DNA from: Thozetella sp. PMI_491
Taxonomy: Eukaryota > Ascomycota > Sordariomycetes > Chaetosphaeriales > Chaetosphaeriaceae
Direction of reading: 5' to 3'
NCBI GenBank assembly: GCA_021432635.1
Contig: MU270071.1
Location: 374,791-438,790 of the forward strand
Length of the DNA: 64,000 nucleotides
How positions within the stretch are numbered: the stretch's first letter is position 1; the number at the start of each line of letters is the position of its first letter. The translations under genes were made by a program, and so were the position numbers. The notes beneath the pieces were generated by a model. The model saw only the letters and a list, made by a program, of their open reading frames with translations. It was not told the origin of the DNA and did not search any database. Positions 1 to 12,050 of the stretch are shown here, piece by piece.

Positions 1-1073
1 CCTCAGCCATCGCCCTCGTTGTAGAGTTGCCGTACTCGACGAGCCTCACCGCCGCCTTCTCCAGCTCATACCAGGCCTTCCTGGCGAAGGTGGCAAGCGG
101 AATCGTAGGGTAGTCGGAACGGCTCAGATACAGCTGCACGAGGAGGGCAACCATGCTGATAAAGCTGGCGATGCTGAAGACGCTGATGGACATGGACGTC
201 TCCTTGCGGATGTTGATCTTGCGCTGTGTGACATGGTACAGGGCCGTCAGTGCCTACGCGGAAGAAAGTTAGCGAGACGAACGACCGTGTCGCTTTAGAG
301 GGCGTTGATCGTTACCCACCGACGAGATTCCGATCCACGCCGGCAGCAAGAGTCGAGGATCTTCAGAGCCGCCAATCAGATACAGAGCCCAAGAAGTGAC
401 ATAGCCGTTCACGGCGTTGATAGTGAGGAGGCGCACGATTGTCGCCTGGGGGGTGTAGTTGACGAGCCTGGCACGACAGGCTGTAAGCTCTGTGCCGGAA
501 CACGACCCGAACAACAGGACGGAGAATGCCCGAGACTTACCATCGTGACATGAGACAGTCTGTGAAGAAGAACGAGAGATAGGCCGACGAGCCGCACTAT
601 TTTTGGTATTCAGTCAATCCAACATGCTCGCGGGCGCAGAGGAGGCACACGACACCCACCCAGATTATGGCAAGCGCCGACTCTACAAAGCCCAAGCGGG
701 CATCCAGAAACCTCTCGAGGCCTGGCGGGATGACCTGCCCGCTGACATCCCCCTTGAGCAGCCCTAGCTGTAGGGCCATCCGCAGCACCAGCACCAGCGC
801 ACTTGGGGCGCCCCACCAGACGGCCGGCGCGCAGGCCAGGGCCCTCGAGGTGAAGAGCACCGGGTGCCAATTCTTGGGCACGCCGAGCAAGACGGCGACG
901 CGCGGCTGGAAGAGCGAGGACCGCGTCACAGCTTCGGCGTCCGAGCTGGTGCGATCGTCACGGGACCGCGCGGCGGGGCCGACATTGCTCCTGGCGGCAG
1001 CCTTTGGCCGTTCTTTCTTGTCCGGGGATCCGGGCCGACGCTCGTACGCGGTGTAGGCCGCTGGTCTGGGCAT
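1..1073 (-). CDS. EOS1: EOS1-type N-glycosylation protein (3' end beyond window)
   Basis: EOS1 is an ER membrane protein that in yeast affects N-glycosylation and oxidative-stress tolerance. Exons read on the minus strand: 660-1073, 541-596, 320-467 and <1-253. Introns are 597-659, 468-540 and 254-319, all GT-AG. Exons 1-3 sum to 618 nt (206 codons) and exon 4 continues in frame to the window edge. Family signatures seen in order are QPRVAVLLGVP and NWHPVLF in exon 1, the hydrophobic YLSFFFTDCLMSRW stretch across exon 2, NYTPQATIVRLLTI in exon 3, and YHVTQRKINIRKE plus a last membrane segment in exon 4. The N-terminal ~45 residues are charged and unconserved. It is divergent from the mitochondrial gene at 1792, sharing about 720 bp of upstream sequence. 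Family assignment is strong; the C-terminus is missing only because the window starts here. Confidence 0.88.
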
Positions 1074-1791
1074 CGGATCCTAGTATCGCTGGGAATCCTC
1101 CCGCGCTCCCTGCATTTAATCGCAGAGGAAGAGGGAGGGGCAGGCGTCTCCTGAGCCCTGCGGAAGGTGGTCGCGTGCGCGGGGCCGGCTTGGACCTTGG
1201 GTCGGGCGGACGCGGGACTCGGGGAGCCGGTTGCGGAGATCGACGGGGCGATGGCCGTCGATGCTTGTGCCCGTGGGGAGTGAGATTTGGGCACCCAAAG
1301 GTGAAGAGAGCACAAGGACAAGACGAGACAAGAGGAAGGCTCGCCCGCGCTGGCTTCTCGATCCTTATGGGCGACCGTTGCAAGCAGGCCACATATCACC
1401 ACTGTCTTGGCTTTCCCGCAGCTTCGACTTTATGGCCCAGTTTGGAAGTGACGGTGCGGGCAGGCTAGGGGTGCCGTGACCAATTGCATCATCTCATTGG
1501 CCGACCGCACCAGCTTATCGCCCGTTGGGCTCCACAGTTTATCCGTCGTCGCGCGAGAGCTTTTAATTTTTTTGGAGGTGCATCGACCGACCGGCAGCTC
1601 TCGCACGACTTTCTGCTGCGGACGAGCCCAGCTTGGACGGCGCGACTTGGCACAACGGCACCCCGGGGTGCCGTATCATGTGAATTTAGTAGACGAAGCA
1701 TCAGCTTGCCGTACAACATATATCGAACTGCAAACGGAAGCGCAGTGTTACCCTCCGATCAGTCCTCGAGCGAACGACCCGAGACGCAAAA
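1074..1791. other. Divergent intergenic region EOS1 / mL45-like gene
   Basis: About 720 bp separate two divergently transcribed genes and must hold both promoters. An inverted CCAAT box (ATTGG) lies at 1496-1500. No further gene is supported; the open frames here are short and overlap one another on both strands. Confidence 0.5.
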
Positions 1792-2858
1792 ATGGCTGCC
1801 CTCAACCCCCGTCTACCGGCGGCCCGCCTTCTCTTCCACGCCAGGCCCTCCATAGCGGTCAGATCCAGGGTATCATGGAGCAAATCCAGCAGTCCGGTGG
1901 CTCTTGCTCGGCCCTTCTCCCAGACGCGCGTCCAGAACTCGGAGGTTGGGAGTCTGAAGAGGAGGTTTGAGAACCAGATGTCGAGGCTGGGGCAGAATCG
2001 GCCAATGGACCGGAGTCAGGGCAGAGGCAATGAGCGTGATGCGTTGGCACTTGACCAGCTTACACGATCTCTTTCCATCGGTATGCAGAATCCCCCCTCC
2101 CTCCCCCCCCCCGGGGGCGCCTCTCTTTCGTACAAGAGCGACCAGAGAACTGGCGAATTGACCGGATTGGCAAAGGTACCTACGTCACCCCACCCCTCGG
2201 CCGTTTCCCCTTCTCCTTCAACTTCGCCTGGACCCTCAACAAACGGCGCTTCCTTGATTGGGTTGCCCTGTTTCTCTTCTCCTGGGGCAGCAAGCCCAAG
2301 TTTCTCAAAGCGGCAACGTGGAAGCCTAAGCGGTCCGGCATCGCCTCCCAGGCCAAGGCCCTCCACCGCACCATGGGCGAAGCGCTTGCAGCCGGCGACA
2401 AGCAGACGTTGCAATCCATATGTATCCCCGCCCTTGCCACCAAGCTCGGCGCTGTGGTCGACTCGCGCCGCCGTGGCGTACGCAAGGGCTGGGAGCTGGT
2501 GCGGTACAACCAGACGTGGCGATACCCGCGCCTCGCGGACCGCAAGCTGCGCGTCACAGCACATCCATCGCTCAAGAACCTGCCCGCGATATACCAGGCC
2601 GTGGTATCCATTGCGAGCCGGCAGCGGCTGGTCGAGTACGACGACTCGCCCGCGGGCGGCGGCAGGGTGGTACCCGGTAGCGAGAAGGAGGTGGACATTG
2701 TCGAGCACCTAGTGCTCATCTCGACGGTTGACGTCAACACGTATAAGCAGAGCGAATGGAAGATCTGGGGTACTATTAAGGAGACCACGCCCGAAAGCCT
2801 CGAATTTGAGGAGCAAACTATGGCCCAGGCGCAAAACACCTCCATGTCTTCACGATGA
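1792..2858 (+). CDS. Mitochondrial Tim44-like domain protein, mL45/Mba1 type
   Basis: Exons 1792-2080 and 2137-2858 encode 336 residues. The 56-nt intron (2081-2136) has donor GTATGC, a C-rich middle and acceptor TACAAG. The N-terminus is rich in Arg, Ala and Ser without acidic residues, as expected for a mitochondrial targeting sequence (about residues 1-45). The rest resembles the Tim44-like fold shared by mitoribosomal protein mL45 and the inner-membrane ribosome receptor Mba1: a GTYVTPPLGRFPF entry segment, an AKALHRTMGEALAAGD helix, QAVVSIASRQRL, and a VDIVEHLVLISTVDVNTY strand followed by EWKIWGT near the end. Expected role: tethering the large mitoribosomal subunit to the inner membrane for co-translational insertion. 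Alternative: another Tim44-domain mitochondrial protein. Family confidence is moderate; the gene structure is well supported. Confidence 0.72.
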
Positions 2859-4212
2859 TCCGGCATGGGCTCCAGTCAAAAGAGCAGACACGGAGGAGGC
2901 ATGAATATTCCCCCTTTTGAGAAGCAGGAGGCTAGAGGAGGATGTGCCTTGTACCATAAGAGCAAGCATGGACTGTACACATAGCATAGGTGGGGTTAAC
3001 AGGTACACCCGCAAAAGAGATTTCATGTACGAATAGCCTACTTCTTACACAGGTAGCCTCAGCATCTCTTCTCCGGCGAGGAGTTCTGGACTAAGACAAA
3101 TTACAAAACCTTTTCTAATGGCTACCTTGGTCCGGAAATGTTGCCTTTGTGAGTCTGTAGAGAGAAGCGTGTCTCAAGCTATCTTGGGTGGCATCGGGGG
3201 GGAGGAACAGGGCTCTTCTGGAGGCGTTGCAGCATGTGCTTCCTGCCTCATTGTATGGCAAAATAATCAAGGTGATGGTCGTTTCACCACAACCAGTAAC
3301 GCACGCTCTTGGCCACAGGCGCCACAAGTTGCTATCGCTCCTTCCCGACCATTACTGCATTTTTCTTGCCATTATCTCTGTCGGCCTTTAAGACGCTCCG
3401 GTTTCCAGAGTGTCTGCTTCTGCTTTAACCTTTCTCTATTTGCGTTGCTCCTTTTAACGATGCGCTCACATGCCGCTCGGCTTGCCCGCCTGTGCGTGCA
3501 CTTGAATATGCCCATCCACATATCTTTACCTTAACTTTGCTTTGTCGCTACTAAACCTGCCTCCAACTCTCCTGCCCAAGACGTGCTTTAAAGAAGCACT
3601 CCTTCTGAGTCCCATTTCCATCGGGGTCATTGTTGTGTATGTCTCGTGGTTGACGCCGTCGTCTTGTGTGCTCGTGCTAGCCTTTCAGCTATCGCTCAGC
3701 TTCGATCATCAAGGCTCCGAGCAGAGGCTGCTCCGAGAACCCCGTGCCACGGCCCGGCCTGTCCCCGGCGCTGAATCGACCACATCTTCAATAGTCTCAA
3801 CGGGCGACTTACCCGTTCACTTGCCAGCATGGCCCGGCTAGGATATCACATAGGACCTCACAACCGATCATCGCACGTCTCGCCCAACATTTATTCGCAT
3901 CTCGTCTTCGCTGCTTGTTTCTTGGTCAAGACCAACTTTAGCAAACAACAGAAGGCCAGCTGCTTCAGCTTCCCACATTCCATCACCGATCACTGGTTCA
4001 CGCCCGCATCCCAAGTCCACCCGGATCTCCACGTCCCTCATCTCTCGGCGATTCACAGCCGGGAGGTGCTCACCCCCAGCCCAGCCGATTCTCGCCAGAA
4101 ACTTCGCCCCCAGAAGATCAACAACCAACTCATCCTGGCTTTCAGCCAATCTATTCTTAACAGAACCCACCCAGATCGCAGCAGGGGTTCAGTTTTGACT
4201 CTTGGTCCTTCC
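2859..4212. other. Convergent intergenic region, no gene seen
   Basis: About 1.35 kb lies between the 3' end of the mL45-like gene and the 3' end of the symporter gene. Part of it will be 3' UTR of both. Open frames at 3118-3534, 3542-3841 and 3829-4623 have no recognisable domains; the last runs antisense over the symporter C-terminus. I see no repeat or RNA gene. Confidence 0.5.
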
Positions 4213-6743
4213 TCAGAAGAACGTGCCCGTCGCCTTAGCAATGCCGGGGTCCGACACAACTTCGTCGTCCTCGTTGTTGTGAGCATGAGGGTGAGAATGA
4301 GCGTAGTCGTCGTGCTCCTCACTGGGATATACTGGGCGGTCGAGAGCGTCAAATCGCTGGCCGGTGATCTTGGCCCTGGCGAACTGGAATGCAAGGCGAA
4401 TACCCAACGCTCCGAATCCCCAGAGCAGGCCACCGAAAGGCGCAGCAACGAAGGCACCGAATGCGCCCCAGTCTTCAGTATACAGGCCCTGCTCCAACAA
4501 GATGAGCTGCGCTCCGACGAGCGCGTCGCCATAGTAGATGGTCCCAAAGATGAAGACCGTGAGGATGCCTCCGAGCCCACCGACAACTACCTCAAAGCCT
4601 CGCCACCAATAAAGTCGGTCTGACAGACCAAGGATCAGTACGGGAATCGTGGCGGCTGAGAGAAGATCGGAAATGAGGAAGATCTGCAGAATGGAAGGTG
4701 CCTTGAGGGCCAAGACAACCACGGGTATCATAATCAGCACCACAGCGCCACGAATGAACCAGACGTTGAGCCGGTTGCGGAACAGATCGTTTGACGCAGA
4801 TGACACCATGGCAGACTGGAGAGAATCAAAGGCAGCGGTGCTGAGCGTGATGGACATAACGAGCACAATGCCAACGACCCAGTTGGGGAGACTCTCGAGC
4901 AGGGCGAAGAAGGCCACCGAACCGTCGACGGGGTTCTCCGGGTCGCCAGGGTAGATACCGGCCCAGGCGGCGATCAGGCCGGTGGTGCCCACCAGGGTCA
5001 CCACAATGAGAATCACAACTGTGGCTATCGAGGTTCCGATCCAAAGGTCCTTGTCCGTCCTGGACGCAAAGGTGCGAAGCCAGAAGTTCGACAGGAAGAA
5101 ATCGTTGGTCAGGATGGCCACAGGCAAAATGTACAGCAGCTGCCAACCTAAGAGGCTGGGCTTGGTGAGGCCTGACTCCTCAATCAAGCTTGTATCGATC
5201 TTGGTCTCGACACCGATCGTGATGGTGGCAACGATGATGAGCCCAACCACCATTGCACCCTGGATGTTGTCGGTGATGAAGGAGATCTTGAAACCTCCTA
5301 GGGCTGCCAAATGTGGACGCAGTGAGTACAGGCTGCCTTCTAAGCGACAATGTTCCAGGGCCCGAGCTTACAAGTGTATATCGTAGTGACGATGCACTCA
5401 ACAATGACAACGGGCAGGCCGTCGAGTCCCGTCAGCAGGTTGACTACCTGACCGATCGCAGATAGTTCGGCCACCATATACAGGAACAAGGTGACGAGCG
5501 TCATGAAGCTGAGATACAACGCTGCAATGAGCCCATACCGCTGCCGCGTCCACTCGGTCAGCACAAACCCCTCAGGGCACTTGCTACGGATGATAGGCCC
5601 GAGCACGGCGAAGGCCATCAGCGGAAGCGCCGACGCGAGAGCATAAACTATGACTCCTTGGACGCCAGTGAGCGTCGCAAGCTCTGGATAAGAGAACAGA
5701 ATGCCCGATCCGAGCGCTACACAGGTCAGTTATACCGACACCACTAGCAAGGGGGGGAGGGAAGAGAGGGTGATCGGAGCGGCAGCACGTTTCCCACGCA
5801 AGCATTAACTTGATCGAGTAATCACGGTACAATCTCAGCTTCATTGCCGCAAGCCCGGCGCTCTCCTCAAGCTCAATCCCTCGGAGAACGGGAGATGAAA
5901 GCAGAGGTTGGAGCTCGCGGGTCTTGCTCAAATCCGCGCCCGTAGTGAGCCGCTGTCACCAGTCCCGAGAAAGCCTCCCCCCTTAGATTGCAGACTGCCA
6001 AGAAACGAAGACAGCAGAGTCGGAGGGCCTGGTAGGCACCTCAGCTGTTGCTTTGCTGGCCCGATTCGCCAGCCTACAATCCTCAGGAGTCGGCCGTCTC
6101 GACGGACAGCAACTAGATTGGGTAACGAACCTAAGGGTCAGTCTCGCATCAAAGATGCCCAGCAGCACGCATCACCTCTGGATTCCAGTTCGCCGATTGG
6201 AGCTCCGTTTTCAGGCGAGGCGGGCTCCATCTCGGCTTGATTGCAGTCTCGTTCGTGGGAATATGGCCGCCACCGCTCTGATATATGTATGCATTGGCTC
6301 GAGGCGCTGTAGCGACCTCTACTCACCAGAGGCGATGAAGTTCAGAGCCAGAGGGAAAGCTAGCCACCGGTTAGCAAGTCAGTGTTCCTTCACAGATCCG
6401 GGAGAGGGTAGAGGGGAAGCCGGGAAGCTATGTGACGCTGCTGGTAGCGACATGCTACCCGGTGCCTCGGCATCCCGTCTCCTCCGTGAGCAAGATTCCT
6501 AACCCGACTGAGTTCTGTTGCCGGCCAGAAACTCTCCCTTAGTCTGCTTCCGTAGCCGCCACGCGACTCCTGTCCCGATGACCCTGCGACGCAAAAAGGC
6601 ACAGAGTTAGCGAGCTATGCGCTGGAACAAAGCCCTGTGGCCCTAGGCAACTGTCGTTTAGCCGGCTATAAAGTCACCCACAAAAAGGCCCCATAAGTGA
6701 GGTAAACAATGGCATTGGATGCCGGAAAAGATGGCTGGCCCAT
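4213..6743 (-). CDS. Sodium:solute symporter (SSS) family transporter
   Basis: Plasma-membrane secondary transporter of the SSS superfamily, 536 residues. Exons on the minus strand: 6682-6743, 6504-6583, 6327-6359 (33 nt), 5372-5716 and 4213-5303; they sum to 1,611 nt. The start at 6743 was chosen because splicing 6583-6681 yields a continuous first membrane helix. The next exons give LAGNRTQS then FPLALNFIASALGSG, the usual loop and TM2 of this family. About 13 hydrophobic segments follow, including YPELATLTGVQGVIVYALAS, LTEWTRQRYG and SFITDNIQGAMV. The tail is hydrophilic and His-rich. Fungal relatives include the urea transporter DUR3, but this protein is shorter than DUR3 (about 650-730 residues) and lacks its N-terminal region, so the substrate is unknown. 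Intron 3 (5717-6326) is 610 nt, far longer than the others in this window. Confidence 0.85.
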
Positions 6744-7402
6744 GATGGCTACGACGATGCGAATTCCGCGTTTCCTCGAGTGGCTAAAACGACGCGAAAG
6801 GATATGGTTTCCTTGATGAGTTCACGATGTGGAGTTGTGCAGGTGGTGTGAAGAGAAAGAAAAAAAGAAAATAGAAAAAATCCCGCGACCGTGTCGAGCG
6901 GGGTGCGTGGCATCCCACAATGATGGCGCTACTACGAAGTAGGCGTGGACCAAATTGGTGATAGCGATATCGGGGAGGAGCACTCATCCTAACCGAATTG
7001 CGTCTGGTCAGGCCTTGCTTGGTTACAATTGCACCTCAACCACCGGCATAGAGCACTTTGGGATTACCTGATTTATCAGGGTTCTCTTAATCACACTATC
7101 TAGCGATAGCATTGCAGAGTTCCCATGTGGACGCCGCCACAATCGGTCCTACGTGGACGCCGCCACAACAGGACGAGAGCCAACCTGGTTCCGAAGCAAC
7201 GGGATCTCTCGTAGATGAATCTACATTGAGGCCAACCAGTACCAAAGCAGAATACCTATCCCTGCTCCCTCCCTTTCCGAAAGCTCACAGCCGGCGGTTG
7301 TCGCGCTGTCGCAAAAACGGCCTCCTGGAAATGATCCGCCAGGAGTGCACAGGGCTGGAGAAAAGGCGAGAAGAGACAGGAGAAGAGGTGATGATGTGTA
7401 CC
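6744..7402. other. Intergenic region between two minus-strand genes
   Basis: About 660 bp between the symporter start and the 3' end of the RRM gene. It should hold the symporter promoter and the RRM-gene 3' UTR. A short direct repeat, TGGACGCCGCCAC, occurs at 7128-7140 and 7153-7165. No gene is recognisable. Confidence 0.45.
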
Positions 7403-9974
7403 TTAAGCGGTGTTGCCAGCGCGGGCGTTCTCGAGCCCCGCCTCAGAGGTTCGCTCCTCGGCAAGTGGACCAGAGGTGGATGGACCAACGGCTGGCGAAG
7501 GGGTCATCGCATACATGTACGCCTGGGAGGTCGGAAGATACGGGGCACCGGGGGCGCCGTAGCCGTGCGAGACAGGCTGGTACATGAAGGGAGCCGCAGG
7601 AGAGGTCACCTGAGTTCCGTTGCCGTAGCCGGGAGTCGAGTAAGCGGCATGAGGCGAAAGATACGAAAAGGCCGTCTGCGGCATGTTCTGGTCAGGCATA
7701 CCGCCAGGAGGAGACAGCATGTTGCCATTGCCAGGAGCCATGGTGTGGCCAGGAGCGACCATGCGGTGGGCCGGCGGAGCGACAAGATGGTCGGGGGTGG
7801 CAGCGAAGTGGCCAGCCGAGGGACCAAACTGGCCCGAAGAGGCGGCGAACTGACCGGAGGCGACGCCAAGCTGAGCGGGAGGCGCACCAAATTGATCCGA
7901 CGGCGGCATGGCGTGACCCTGGGTAGTGACCATCGGGCCCATCGAAAACTGGCGACGGCCACGGGAAGGAGAGATTCCCGGGTTGAGGAACGTTCCAGCA
8001 TGACCACGAGCGGGGGTGCAGCCGGCGGGAGGAGGCATGCACTGCTGAGAGACCTGGCGTGAAGGGCCCCGAGTAGAAGCAACGCGGAGCGGGTTTCGGG
8101 CCTTGGAATGGCGCAGCATGGGACGCGAAGAGGTATTGGTCTCGGCGACCTCCTCCTTAGACTTCTTGCGCTCAATGTCGATGAGGTGGCCGTCCAGAGT
8201 CATGTGCTTCTGCAAACCGGTGTAAGCTTGAGTGATCTTCCGAGGACTCCCGGGAACAAGAAAGCGGAGGAGAGAATACGTACCAGATCGATCGCCTTCT
8301 GCGCTGCCTCGGCATCGGAGAACCGGATGAAAGAAAACGTGCGCTTACCGCCTATGTCGCGGCGTCGATTAGTCCATCGGTTATCGACTCGAAAGCTTCA
8401 TGGCGAACTCACCTCGCTTGAAGATCTGGACGTCGACAATGTTTCCAAACTTCTTGAACGCCTTGCTGAGGGTCTCCACCTCAACCTCCTGAGGAAGGCT
8501 GCTGATATAAATGGAGCAGCGGTTGATGTTGTACTCGTGGAGAAAAGCCTCGTCCTTGCTCAGCTTTTCGAAGACCATGCCCTTCCGGAGGTCGTAAGGC
8601 TTGATCACGTAGTAGGGGTGGTCACGGAAGGCCTGCGAGGAGAATGCATGTCAGAAGATCAGCAGACTCAGCACTGAGACAGGGCGCGGTCTTTCGCCGG
8701 TACTCACGGCAACGAGGTCCCGGCTCTCGTCGAAGTCCTTGAAGGACACAATGATGCCCTCCTCGAGGGTCTGGGTCGATGAGATGCCGCCGAACTCTCG
8801 AAGGAGGTCGACGGCCTCGGCCGCGGTGATAATGGCGCCGCTGAGGGTGCGCACAAGAAAGTCGAGGTTGGCGCGAGCAATCTCGACGCGGCAAGGACGG
8901 CCGAGAACCATGTGACCGTTGAACTGCAGCGCGTTGCGCATGCTCTCGCGGGTCTATATCAGTCAGCAGAGCCTTCATGGCGGCACAAACGGTTGACTGA
9001 CGGTGAAGGTCGCAAACGCGTACGGCATGTTGTGCATGTCGCGACGGATCTTGACGTAAACGCTACCGCAGCCACACAGCAGCTTGGTGACGCCGGCAAT
9101 GAGAGCCAGCTCGTCCTGCTTCTCAGGCAGGCTGGCGCGAACTCGGTGTTAGCGGACTAGGAGACGACAATGGCAGCGGGCTCCGAGTGCCGGGTTGACC
9201 TACTTGGCAACGAACACGGTGCATCCCGGGAACCGCTTCTGCGGGTCAATCTCGCCGGAAGTCTGGGTGCTGAGATGCTTCGAGTACTGCTCGGGAGCCA
9301 AGGCAGTCGCCTTGTTGAAGATGGACTTGCCGTAGTGGGGAGAGGCAAAGATGTCTTCGCCCGGCACAATGGAGCTGGGACGATGCATGTTAGTCTCGGA
9401 AAGTCTTGGCCGGGGTGTAAGAGGGGTTGGGTACTTGACCAGAACGTTGCGCTTGCTGTGCGTCCCGCGTGTGAAGTTAGTCAACCGAGGGAAAACAGGC
9501 ATGGAAGTTTGGGGACAGATTGTAATACTCACGTCACAGCAGTAGCAGCCTGGACCTCCTCGTGGGAGCCGTCCTTGAGGCGTATCTCGTTGATGCCGTC
9601 CGAGATGGTGATGATTGGCGAGGTGCCGGAGACGATGGAAGCCTCAGTGGAACTGTCGGTCTTTCCTTTTCCCTTCTCTAGCTTGGCAGCGTCCTGGGAA
9701 GAGTGGAGGGACGAGACAGACAGGCGGACGCCGCCGCCGCCGCCGTGGACAGAGGCTGGAGACACTGTTAGCCGGCGGGACCGGATGGAGTGAAGTTGGC
9801 GCCAGAGAAGACAACCGCCTTCGTTTTGGAGGCCGGACTGGGAACTGGAGCACGAGATGGCGAAGCGCATTACTTACAGTCATCCGAGGAAGAGCGCGTG
9901 CTCAGAGAAGGGGTGTTGTCGGCCATGCCCTTGTTGGGGACCTTGTCGCCGTCCTTGGAAGGCAGGGACGACAT
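7403..9974 (-). CDS. Three-RRM RNA-binding protein (Rim4-like architecture)
   Basis: Exons on the minus strand: 9878-9974, 9533-9755, 9435-9455 (21-nt microexon), 9204-9374, 9002-9122 (or from 9132, see below), 8708-8953, 8413-8632, 8284-8351 and 7403-8209. This gives 657 residues if exon 5 starts at 9122. RRM1 begins CTVFVA at about residue 163 and ends PYAFATFT. RRM2 is divergent and lies around residues 225-300. RRM3 runs from about 331 (SIYISSLP) through TFSFIRF to about 402. The C-terminal ~250 residues are low-complexity, rich in Pro, Ser, Gly, Ala, Gln and Met. Three RRMs plus a disordered tail recall yeast Rim4, a meiotic translational repressor, but other fungal RRM proteins look alike. 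The AAA run at 9120-9122 disturbs the frame at the consensus acceptor. The intron after exon 5 uses a GTCAGT donor (9001-8996). Confidence 0.8.
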
Positions 9975-10973
9975 TTTAGCGGGAATTCGCGATGTCGTCT
10001 AGAAGCAAGATTAGCGAGATTGATAAGCAAAAGCACATTTAAACAGATTTAAACAGATGCAAAATGTAGAAGAATGTAGCAGAAGATGTTGGGAGGCGGT
10101 GTTGGAGAAAGGAGGAAGCAAAAGCTGATGATGCGCGAGATGATGTTGGGCTCAAGCGGGAAGACGGGAGGGACACATGTATCAGCACACAAGAGCTGAC
10201 TGGCCGAGACGCTTCGAATATTTGAAGGCGGTTATGGCTTGTGGTTCATTCCGTAGTTGGAAATAAAGAGCGCTACGTCCAAGGAGGCAACATGATTCGA
10301 CTTACCGGGTCGTGCTTTTGATGGTTGTGGGATCGTATGTCGGTCCGGAAGCTATGAGCAGGTTAGCCTTGATCTTGCGAGCAAGTCCGAGGGCAAAGTG
10401 CGGAAGAAACTGGCGCGGAAGTCTGGCCATGCCTGCAAGGGCTCAACTAGAGCTGCTAAAACATGAAGCGCAACGACAGAGAGAGTGCAGCCTAGACGAG
10501 ATCTTCGGTCGCGCCTCAGCTGCCTCGTCTCTCGGACCAGTGCCACGCGTCGAGTTGGATGGCTAGGGCCATGGCGCGACTCGGCTCGTTTGTTTTGGTA
10601 GCAAGGGAAGCGCTGTCAGAGCGGCAGCAGCAGGAAGAGCAGCAAGACGCAGAGGGAGGGATAGAGGCTCTAGGATAGGAGGAATAGGGCCGATGGAAAG
10701 GGGTCATCGCCGGCGGACTCGGAGGGCCAACCTACCGCAGAACAAATAAACAACTTGTGGTCGAGGTGCCGAAGTTGAAGGTCTGAGGAAGAAAGTTGTG
10801 AGCCTCGAGGCAAAGGAAGATGAAATAAAAAAAGGCAAAGATATAAGCGGAGCACGAGGGTTGCGAGGGGGGACGAGGGGCGCGAGACCCGCGAGGGGTA
10901 CAAGACCCGCAAGAGGTACAAGACTTGGGAGAGGTGCAAGACCTGGGAGGTGCAAAGTCCGGGGGGGGGCGAT

Positions 10974-11455
10974 GTGAGAGCGTTGCGAGTACTTTGCGAG
11001 TGTCTTGCGAGTAGCAAGGATATCACGTCGTGAGGGTGGTGTGCAAAAGGGGCTTATACGAAATAAGTCTGGATGGCGTTGTGAGAGCGTTGCGAGTGCT
11101 TTGCGAGTAGTGATGATTCAGTGTCGTGAAGGAGGTGTGCAAAAGGGGCTTATACGAAATAAGTCTAGGGGGGATAGTGAGAGCGTTGCGAGTGCCTTGC
11201 GAGTAGTGATGATACAGTATCTGGAAGGTGGTGCAGAAAAGGGGCTCGTATAAAAGAATTCTGGGGGAGCGACGTGAGACCGTTGCGAGTGCATTGCGAG
11301 TGGTTACAATGAAGTGTCATGATGTTGGTGAATGTGATGCAGAAAAGTGGCAATGTGAGATCGTTGCGAGTGTGTTAAGAGTGGTTATGATGGAGTGTCG
11401 TGATACTGGGAGACGTGGTGCAGAAAAGGGGCTCGTGTGCAGGAATGTGTATAAG
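10974..11455. repeat. Degenerate minisatellite, five copies of about 81-107 bp
   Basis: Copies begin with GTGAGA at 10974, 11081, 11177, 11274 and 11355. Each carries GTTGCGAGTG followed by TTGCGAGT or a variant within the first 30 bases, and a GTGCARAAAAGGGGCT-like block near its end. Spacing varies (107, 96, 97, 81 bp) and copies differ by substitutions and small indels, so the array is old or loosely maintained. No coding role is evident. Confidence 0.85.
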
Positions 11456-12050
11456 TCGTGATGTTGTGCCTGATTGTGTCTCTATGCCATGAGTGCACTC
11501 ACAACCCGCGACAAGCAGGTAGCTGTTGAAGTTATCCATAGATCAACTGAATCTTGAACCAACATGTCTGATGCTGGATCCTGGACCGCCATGAAGACGC
11601 AGTGACGCAAGGGTCACGCAGTGGTAGTTAGAAAGAGGCGGACATGAAGGGGAATTCCGCCCTGTTCCGCCGGAATCCGTGCAGTGGTGTCGCCAACGCC
11701 ATCACAGGCACACCACACTTTGTGTTGGCCTCTAGCAGGCGTCTCTTGAGCCAGCTCACTGAGCCCTGGGCTCAGAGGGCAACAAAAACGTCGGAAAAGA
11801 CAACGTAGGGGCCAAAGGGGGCGACAGGGGGCGTCGTGATGATGATGGTAATAGGGGTTCGGGTGTGCTGGATGGAATGCTGGACTTACTTCAGGTCACT
11901 CTGGCACAAGACCAGAATCTTTTTTGTTGTCTATGGAAGAAAAAGAAGAGAAAGAAGTCTGGAGATGAGAGGGTTGAGGTGGAATTTAAAACCTGGGCTG
12001 GACCCGCGTGGACCCGCCAGCGACTCATCACGGAAGAGGGCTTAAAATCA

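Noticed and set aside
5584-5931. Minus-strand frame considered as first exon of the SSS transporter
   Set aside because: It contains no membrane helix. The exons at 6682-6743, 6504-6583 and 6327-6359 splice into the family N-terminus instead, leaving this frame inside intron 3.
4213-6743. Assignment of the SSS transporter to DUR3 (urea)
   Set aside because: Too short, and the N-terminal region differs from DUR3; only the superfamily can be supported.
9615-10052. Plus-strand frames of 129-145 codons over the RRM gene start
   Set aside because: They are antisense to exons with confirmed splice phase and RRM content.
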